Of a stretch of DNA of 9,759 bases, positions 1 to 9,759 are shown piece after piece. Each line of letters begins with the position of its first letter. Within the stretch, counting starts at the first letter, position 1. Position numbers and translations under genes: made by a program. The stretch is from Leptospira ellisii (GTDB taxonomy: Bacteria; Spirochaetota; Leptospiria; Leptospirales; Leptospiraceae). The stretch is taken from NCBI RefSeq assembly GCF_002811955.1, contig NZ_NPEF01000150.1, positions 1 through 9,759 on the forward strand, read 5' to 3'. The notes beneath the pieces are model-generated. The model saw nothing but the letters and a program-made list of their open reading frames with translations. It did not search any database and was not told the DNA's origin.

Positions 1-75
1 CCGGGGAATTCGTCAAACAATTCCAAAACGCGCTCAACGGTAAAAAATATCCGAACTCGAGGGACGTGATCCTGG
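1..75 (+). repeat. left arm of a perfect 75-bp inverted repeat
   Basis: Base n pairs with base 556-n from 1 to 75 without a mismatch that I could find. Identity breaks down just after base 75 (ATTGCGG here, TTTCGGT in the other copy). The arm begins at the window edge, so its true length may be greater. Both copies are coding in the same reading phase. Confidence 0.93.
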
Positions 76-158
76 ATTGCGGACGGGTTATAGAACGCAG
101 ATACGGAAAAAACGTCCTCGATACCAGCGCTTTGCTGGCCGTCGGACGTAAATATTAA
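1..158 (+). CDS. 3' end of a SpoIIE/PP2C-like phosphatase-type gene (partial, start outside window)
   Basis: Reading from base 3, 51 codons run to a TAA at 156-158. The first 24 residues (GEFVKQFQ...RDVIL) are identical to residues 315-338 of the minus-strand 433-residue protein, encoded by the same 75 bp in inverted orientation. The following 27 residues are unique and end in [12 protein letters not shown]. That ending resembles the D-D-x-(T/A)-L-L-V-x-R closing strand of SpoIIE/PP2C phosphatases, so this looks like the authentic C-terminus of that family, which the chimeric gene lacks. What lies before base 1 is unknown: a whole second phosphatase copy, or an unrelated 5' end (for example the missing front of the TRAP permease) fused to this piece. 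It converges on the minus-strand operon with a 35-bp gap. Confidence 0.6.
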   Translation, partial: GEFVKQFQNALNGKKYPNSRDVILDCGRVIERRYGKNVLDTSALLAVGRKY

Positions 159-181
159 ATTCTCTTTTTTGAATATTCTCA

Positions 182-203
182 AAAACGAATTCTTTAGGAA
201 TTC
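182..203 (-). terminator. weak terminator-like hairpin after the minus-strand operon
   Basis: Read on the minus strand, GAATTC, a 5-nt loop CTAAA and GAATTC form a 6-bp stem, followed by GTTTTTGAG. The hairpin overlaps the stop codon at 194-196. The stem is A+T-rich and short and the T run is only five bases, so termination is plausible but weak. Confidence 0.35.
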
Positions 204-1495
204 CAGCTCAGATACAAAATCGGTCCGAACGCGGTAAGAAGCAGCGTCAAAAAAAGGACTATGATCGGAACAACGACCCGCTCGTATCTCGCGAAAAACG
301 TTTCGTGACGAATCTGCGGATCCTTTTCCAGATATTCCCGGACCACGTGTTTGGTCAAAAGATGATTGAGGGCGACCGGAGGAGTCAGATATCCCAATTC
401 GAAGGATACGAGCGCCGTCATCCAGAAATTCAAAGGGTGAATTCCGTTGGCCTTTGCGATCGGATACAAAGTCACCGAAACCAGGATCACGTCCCTCGAG
501 TTCGGATATTTTTTACCGTTGAGCGCGTTTTGGAATTGTTTGACGAATTCCCCGGAAGGAATGCCGATCGCGGAAAACGTACGATCGGAGGTTAAAAGCA
601 GGATTTCCCCCAAACGGAGCGTCGTCTTTTGAAGGTTCAGTTCTCCGGGTTTGTAATCGAAGAATTTCGCCTTCGATTTTTTTTCCAGAACGATGACCTC
701 GTCGTTGCGGAAAAGAAACGGAGACAGTTCCTGGAAGCACACATAACCTAATTCTCCGGTCCGCGTCTCCAGATAGAATAGGGAAAGGTTGAGAAAAGGG
801 ACGGGCATTTTGGAAAGCGTTTTACCGATTTTGAATATGAGTTCCTCTCCTCGTACGCTCGGCGTCTCCGCAGCCAACGAAAAGATCCCTTCCAACCTGG
901 CCTTAAACGCGGACTCCAAAATTCCCGGAGAAGAAAAACCCGCGAGGACCCCCGCGCAACCGTCTCCCGTGGGAATCACGTTCACATAATCGCAGTTAGA
1001 CTCGCTGCTCATTCTCGGAAAAAGGGAAATGTCCACGTTGCGGATTTTGGGAAGTTGGATCCGATAGAAGGACCTTTGTATTCCGTCTGAAAGTTCGCGG
1101 TAACGCGCCTCCGAAACTTCCTGGGAATCGTTTCCTTCCAGTTCCTTTTGTTGGAAGAATTTGATCCGAAACGCTCGGACCAATTCTCCGATTTCGTCGT
1201 CCCGTTCCGCCACGGGGGTCTCCTCGTAAACGTCGCTGCCCCAATCCTGGACCAGTGTGACGAGTCCCCGCATGGAAGCGTAGATCAGCTTTACGGAATA
1301 AAAAACCAGAGAGGAAAGCAGAAGCGAAAACGAAACCGAAAGGGCAAGACGAATGGAAAGGGAGACGGCCTTATTTTGTCCCATGGGGGATTTGAGGATG
1401 ATGTCGTCCAACACGGTATAAAGCAGAAAAAACAGGAAACTCAGGACGAATACCGCGATCGGAAGTTTGAGTTTGGAGGGAAGCCGTGCGAGCAA
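194..1495 (-). CDS. chimeric membrane protein: HAMP + degenerate SpoIIE/PP2C-like domain fused to a TRAP permease (DctM) C-terminal piece
   Basis: Of 433 residues, 1-338 read as a sensor-type SpoIIE protein. There are two membrane helices (about 11-30 and 47-71), a HAMP-like segment (about 72-118, with [11 protein letters not shown]), then a PP2C-like domain from about 138 ([12 protein letters not shown]). Acidic positions are only partly kept: D169 in SNCDY and D304 in LTSDRTFSA remain, but the usual G-D-V-S-G motif reads AGFSSPG (185-191), with F for the metal-binding D. Catalysis is therefore doubtful. Residues 339-433 change character. [19 protein letters not shown] (367-377) and a last hydrophobic helix (about 410-430) match the end of DctM-type TRAP large permeases (family G-L-I-T-P-P-V-G-L-N). 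The switch falls where the inverted repeat ends, at base 481. The TTG start follows the tatC stop by one base with GAGAGAG upstream, suggesting coupling. M38 is a later ATG, but starting there would lose TM1. Confidence 0.75.
   Translation of the reverse strand: MLARLPSKLKLPIAVFVLSFLFFLLYTVLDDIILKSPMGQNKAVSLSIRLALSVSFSLLLSSLVFYSVKLIYASMRGLVTLVQDWGSDVYEETPVAERDDEIGELVRAFRIKFFQQKELEGNDSQEVSEARYRELSDGIQRSFYRIQLPKIRNVDISLFPRMSSESNCDYVNVIPTGDGCAGVLAGFSSPGILESAFKARLEGIFSLAAETPSVRGEELIFKIGKTLSKMPVPFLNLSLFYLETRTGELGYVCFQELSPFLFRNDEVIVLEKKSKAKFFDYKPGELNLQKTTLRLGEILLLTSDRTFSAIGIPSGEFVKQFQNALNGKKYPNSRDVILVSVTLYPIAKANGIHPLNFWMTALVSFELGYLTPPVALNHLLTKHVVREYLEKDPQIRHETFFARYERVVVPIIVLFLTLLLTAFGPILYLSWNS
481..555 (-). 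repeat. right arm of the 75-bp inverted repeat
   Basis: This is the reverse complement of 1-75 and encodes residues 315-338 of the 433-residue protein plus flanking bases. Together with the left arm it brackets 76-480 (405 bp). That segment contains the phosphatase-like gene end on one strand and the DctM-like gene end on the other. Confidence 0.93.
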
Positions 1496-1496
1496 T

Positions 1497-2291
<795 letters not shown>

Positions 2292-2302
2292 TCCGCGGAT
2301 GG

Positions 2303-2563
2303 TCAGGCTGATTTGGACTTTTTAGATTTGGAAACCTTGGCCGTGGAATCTTCCTCTTTGGAAATCGATTGGTTTTGGCCGAGTTGCTGGGAGGAATCTT
2401 CGGATTCACCCGTAAGAGATCTCCGGAATTGACGGATTCCGTCGCCCAAGTCCTTCGCCAAAGACGGCAATCGTTTGCCTCCGAAAAGCAGGAGAGCGAT
2501 AAACAGAATGAGTAGGATTTCAGTCCATCCAAGCGACCCGAAAACTGCCAATGGTGCGATCAT
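2303..2563 (-). CDS. tatA: Sec-independent protein translocase subunit TatA
   Basis: TatA is the small single-span protein that multimerises to form the Tat pore. The 86-residue product has a short N-terminus (GSLGWTE), one hydrophobic helix (about 14-27), the hinge FGGKRLP (27-33), and an amphipathic helix ([17 protein letters not shown]). A polar tail rich in Ser, Lys and Glu follows. This is the standard TatA layout and length. GAGG at 2571-2574 lies seven bases before the ATG and supports this start. No separate tatB lies in the window, so the system may be of the minimal TatA-TatC type or have another TatA/B copy elsewhere. Confidence 0.93.
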   Translation of the reverse strand: MIAPLAVFGSLGWTEILLILFIALLLFGGKRLPSLAKDLGDGIRQFRRSLTGESEDSSQQLGQNQSISKEEDSTAKVSKSKKSKSA

Positions 2564-2639
2564 AGTGATACCTCAAGCGGATTTTTGAAGTTCGGTTTTT
2601 AACACGATCTGAATCGTTTTGTTAAGAAAGGAAACTCCG

Positions 2640-2695
2640 CCCATAGTTAGACTTTCCCCTCGCTTTTATCTGTCAAATAGTAAGTGAGGTCGAGG
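2640..2695 (-). promoter_or_regulatory. candidate promoter of the tatA-tatC operon
   Basis: On the minus strand a consensus TTGACA lies at 2676-2671, with a poor -10 (TCTAAC) 19 nt further on. An alternative in the same stretch is TCGACC, a 17-nt spacer and GATAAA. Either would leave a leader of roughly 80-110 nt before tatA. The exact promoter cannot be settled by reading. Confidence 0.35.
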
Positions 2696-2790
2696 AGTCC
2701 CGAACCGGATGGGAGAATTCGGAACCGCAGGCGAGGGGCGCGGGTTCGGAAAACGGTTTTTTTTTTAAAATCGGATCTACAACGGATTTT

Positions 2791-2973
2791 ATGGAAATTT
2801 CTTCCCTTTCGCCGAATTTCGGTTTTTCAGCGGACGATACGGCTTCGGTCCGTAACTCCCCCGGAATCCAAACTCCGGACGCAGGAACCTCCGAAAAAAT
2901 AGAAGGAATCGTAACTGCGAATCCTCCCGATCCGAGCGTTTCCACCGGGAGAATGTTGGACGCACAAGCCTAA
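2791..2973 (+). CDS. possible small hypothetical ORF in the divergent gap (doubtful)
   Basis: An ATG-started frame of 60 codons ends in TAA. The product (MEISSLSPNFGF... to ...TGRMLDAQA) is polar, rich in Ser, Pro and Asp, has no membrane segment or signal peptide, and I recognise no family. In its favour, the codons used (TCC, GGA, ATC, GAC) resemble those of neighbouring genes. Against it, there is only a weak GGA close to the ATG, a ten-base T tract lies just upstream (2757-2766), and an opposite-strand frame is open over the same bases. It may be a short real gene, a decayed gene, or chance. The rest of the 2564-3106 gap contains promoter-like elements only. Confidence 0.25.
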   Translation: MEISSLSPNFGFSADDTASVRNSPGIQTPDAGTSEKIEGIVTANPPDPSVSTGRMLDAQA

Positions 2974-3015
2974 GCGTTTGTTTCCGGACGAGCTCCCTAA
3001 AATTCTTTGAAAAAC

Positions 3016-3028
3016 ATCGGTTTCCGAT
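3016..3028. promoter_or_regulatory. 13-bp dyad upstream of the plus-strand operon promoter
   Basis: ATCGG-TTT-CCGAT is a perfect 5-bp dyad with a 3-bp centre. It sits about 20 bp upstream of the proposed -35 box of the operon starting at 3107. It could be an operator half-site pair or chance. Confidence 0.2.
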
Positions 3029-3048
3029 ATGTTGTATTCTTTTGAACT

Positions 3049-3077
3049 TTGGAAGTGGCCGATACTTTTACTATATC
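3049..3077 (+). promoter_or_regulatory. candidate sigma70-type promoter for the 3107-8807 gene cluster
   Basis: TTGGAA (3049-3054), a 17-nt spacer and TATATC (3072-3077) each match four of six consensus bases at ideal spacing. Transcription would start about 25 nt before the ATG at 3107. No competing TTGACA was seen in the 100 bp upstream. Confidence 0.45.
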
Positions 3078-3106
3078 AGATCGGGAAGTTGGGTTAGGCG
3101 TAGAGT

Positions 3107-4281
<1,175 letters not shown>

Positions 4282-4299
4282 TTCTTTTTTCTTCCATTT

Positions 4300-6459
<2,160 letters not shown>

Positions 6460-6476
6460 ACGCAGGGAGAGTTAGA

Positions 6477-7607
<1,131 letters not shown>

Positions 7608-7624
7608 AATAAATTTCCAAACGT

Positions 7625-7644
7625 TCCCGTCTAATGAAACGGGA
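7625..7644 (+). promoter_or_regulatory. small hairpin covering the ribosome-binding site of the outer-membrane protein gene
   Basis: TCCCGT (7625-7630), an 8-nt loop and ACGGGA (7639-7644) form a 6-bp stem. The GGGA in the right arm is the only Shine-Dalgarno-like sequence before the ATG at 7650, so folding could lower translation. There is no T run after the stem, so it is not a terminator. Confidence 0.35.
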
Positions 7645-7649
7645 TAAGC

Positions 7650-8807
7650 ATGACTACCTGCCGCAGCTTTCTGATGGGAAAAATATTTCCCATTTTTATC
7701 GTATCCTTCGTCGGACTGGTTCCGGCTGGTTCGCTTTTTTCACAGGTCACCTGTACGGGACAGGCCTGTTCGATCATACCGAACAGCATCTACTCCCAAT
7801 TCGGCGGATTGGAAAACGAGGTCCGCACGAAGTATCTCAACGAGGTCGTCAAATCGATGACCGATTCCGCGGTTTTGAGCAACATCAATTCCACGATGAT
7901 GGGGCCGGGAACGGTCAACCGTTTCCAGATCGGCGGCGGTATAGGCGCGGCCGGCATCAAAAACGACGACATCCAGATCCAGTATGCCGGGATCAATCTT
8001 CCTAATCTTCCCAACGGAGGGGTTTCCATTAGTCCGAATCTGATGGCGGCCGTAAATCTAGGTTGGCTTTTGCTGCAGGGGCCTTCCGATCAGGAGGATG
8101 AAAAACGTTCTTTCCTACACAGGATCAGTTTTTACGTTCACGGATTTCAAGGCGGACTGGGACAAGGGGATCTGCGTTCCGTAGCCGATCAAGCCGCGGA
8201 GGATTTCCGGTTTTCGAGTAAATTCAATTCCTTCGGAGCCACGGTCCGTTTTCAACTTCTCCGCGAACGTTATACTCGTCTGGATCTTTTCGGTTTTACG
8301 GGCTTGAGTCTCGGAATCGGATTTCATAGAAAGACCGAAGACTTTTCTTTGGGTTATACCCCGAATCAATTCCCGAAGGTCTCTTTCGGACCCGCCGCGG
8401 GACGTTGGGACGCGGATTTCACGATGGACTATCGGGCACGTTCCGAATCCCTTCCCATCGATATCCGTACCGGAGTTCGTTTGTTTTATCTATTTACGAT
8501 TTTTGTGGGAGGTGGAATCAGCCAAAATACGGGCAGTTCTCAGCTCAACCTTCTGGTTTCCGGTCCGTTCGCTTTGACGTTGGACGCGGCAGCCGCAGGA
8601 CTTCCGTATGATTTTCTGAAAGGATATTCCAACACTTCCACGGGAACGCTTTCGATCCGTACCGGAGGAGAAGCGAGGGCGAAGGACAGCGTAAACTACG
8701 CGATCGGCGGTGTGGAGATCAATCTGTTCACCTTTAAGATTTTGCTGGAAGGTCTGGTTTCCGAAAAATTCTATTCCGCAAACGTAGGACTTAAGTTCGC
8801 CCTGTGA
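7650..8807 (+). CDS. probable outer-membrane beta-barrel protein with signal peptide
   Basis: The 385-residue protein begins with a Sec-type signal sequence: hydrophobic core about 12-28, likely cleavage near residues 31-32 after SLFS. Mature parts alternate polar and hydrophobic residues with many Gly and aromatic residues, for example FGATVRFQLL, RLDLFGFTGLSLGIGF, LFYLFTIFVGGGI and NYAIGGVEINLFTFKILLEG. It ends in SANVGLKFAL, as expected of a barrel closing strand near the C-terminus. Two cysteines just after cleavage (C35 and C40, CTGQAC) could form a disulfide. I recognise no named family. ATG at 7650 was chosen for its GGGA upstream; M9 (7674) also gives a good signal peptide but has no ribosome-binding site. 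It follows the acyl-CoA dehydrogenase after 42 bp and precedes a strong hairpin. Confidence 0.85.
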   Translation: MTTCRSFLMGKIFPIFIVSFVGLVPAGSLFSQVTCTGQACSIIPNSIYSQFGGLENEVRTKYLNEVVKSMTDSAVLSNINSTMMGPGTVNRFQIGGGIGAAGIKNDDIQIQYAGINLPNLPNGGVSISPNLMAAVNLGWLLLQGPSDQEDEKRSFLHRISFYVHGFQGGLGQGDLRSVADQAAEDFRFSSKFNSFGATVRFQLLRERYTRLDLFGFTGLSLGIGFHRKTEDFSLGYTPNQFPKVSFGPAAGRWDADFTMDYRARSESLPIDIRTGVRLFYLFTIFVGGGISQNTGSSQLNLLVSGPFALTLDAAAAGLPYDFLKGYSNTSTGTLSIRTGGEARAKDSVNYAIGGVEINLFTFKILLEGLVSEKFYSANVGLKFAL

Positions 8808-8819
8808 TCCGTTGCGGCA

Positions 8820-8870
8820 CGTTTTTTGCATTCCTTTCCTTCGGGGAATGCGAAAAACGGTTTTCTATTT
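8820..8870 (+). terminator. long hairpin, probable Rho-independent terminator
   Basis: CGTTTTTTGCATTCC (8820-8834) pairs with GGAATGCGAAAAACG (8845-8859) over 15 bp with one U-G wobble, around a 10-nt loop that contains a TTCG. The downstream GTTTTCTATTT is only moderately T-rich. It starts 12 bp after the outer-membrane protein stop, as expected for the end of the 3107-8807 cluster. The remaining 8871-9058 holds no convincing gene. Confidence 0.6.
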
Positions 8871-9058
8871 CCTCCTAGATCCCGGACCTTTTCGGATCGA
8901 AGCTCGGAATCCGCCTTCTTTGACGAACAAAACGATTCCCGCGCCGAATTTGAAAACGACCTCCGCAAAAGATCACCCCGTTTCCTTAAGCGCGGGGGGA
9001 TCGTGCGTTTCGGGAATTTTGCTTTAGAAATAGACACAATGCTTTCGAGGGTACCGTT

Positions 9059-9670
<612 letters not shown>

Positions 9671-9759
9671 AAAAAGCGGGAAACGAAAGGACCTACGATC
9701 CGCAAAGTATGTCGACCCGTTTGCGCTCGGCGGTTCTACGATACGCTCGCTCATCGGTA
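9671..9759. other. non-coding tail of the window with small repeats
   Basis: No gene is seen. An 11-bp direct repeat with one mismatch (CTACGATCCGC at 9693-9703, CTACGATACGC at 9736-9746) and a 6-bp inverted repeat (CGCAAA 9701-9706 and TTTGCG 9720-9725) are present. They may be part of an intergenic repeat that continues past the window. Confidence 0.3.

Noticed and set aside
2700..2766. Terminator formed by CCGAACC/GGTTCGG and a T10 tract
   Set aside because: The loop would be 36 nt and no plus-strand gene lies upstream to be terminated. Kept only as part of the gap observation.
2673..2945. 90-codon minus-strand frame in the divergent gap
   Set aside because: No ribosome-binding site or motif was seen, and it runs through the T10 tract as a Lys run. 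The opposite frame has slightly better codon use, and neither is strong.
7740..7770. Lipoprotein signal (lipobox) before C35 of the outer-membrane protein
   Set aside because: The residues before the cysteine are SQVT, which does not fit the usual small residue at -1 and aliphatic at -3. A normal signal-peptidase I site fits better.
7634..8005. ATG at 7634 opening a 123-codon frame
   Set aside because: Frame +1 inside the outer-membrane protein gene. The product is His/Arg-rich with no signal peptide, whereas the 7650 frame gives a signal sequence and beta-strands.

Overview
The window looks like chromosomal DNA of a Gram-negative spirochaete, most likely a Leptospira species with relatively high G+C (mid to upper 40s % by eye). 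This is inferred from the mix of genes: a SpoIIE-type regulator, a long metallo-beta-lactamase/cyclic-nucleotide-binding protein, an LCAD-like acyl-CoA dehydrogenase and a beta-barrel outer-membrane protein. No RNA gene, CRISPR array, insertion sequence or recombinase was seen.

Left part (1-2563). The 3' end of a plus-strand gene (1-158) faces a minus-strand operon reading tatA -> tatC -> a 433-codon gene. The 433-residue protein is a chimera. Residues 1-338 are a membrane-anchored HAMP plus SpoIIE/PP2C-like protein with a degenerate active site. Residues 339-433 look like the C-terminal end of a TRAP-transporter large permease (DctM). The plus-strand fragment at the window edge carries the same 75 bp in inverted orientation, in the same reading phase, but continues into what looks like a normal phosphatase C-terminus. 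The 405 bp between the two copies (76-480) is therefore flanked by perfect inverted repeats and holds two alternative 3' gene ends. This is the most unusual feature here: an inversion scar, a possible C-terminus-swapping switch, or an assembly error.

Middle gap (2564-3106). This divergent intergenic region holds a probable tatA promoter (minus), a probable promoter for the plus-strand operon, a small dyad and one weak 60-codon ORF.

Right part (3107-8807). Five plus-strand genes are closely spaced: a helical hypothetical protein, thioredoxin, a 719-residue MBL-fold hydrolase with two C-terminal cyclic-nucleotide-binding domains, an LCAD/IVD-type acyl-CoA dehydrogenase, and a signal-peptide beta-barrel protein. 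Gaps are 17-50 bp and a long hairpin follows at 8820-8859, so they may form one transcription unit. The mix suggests redox and lipid or acyl metabolism under cyclic-nucleotide control, but that link is inference.

End (9059-9670). A separate gene encodes a free-standing tandem ACT-domain protein resembling the C-terminal sensor of GlnD. The last 89 bp hold no recognisable gene.
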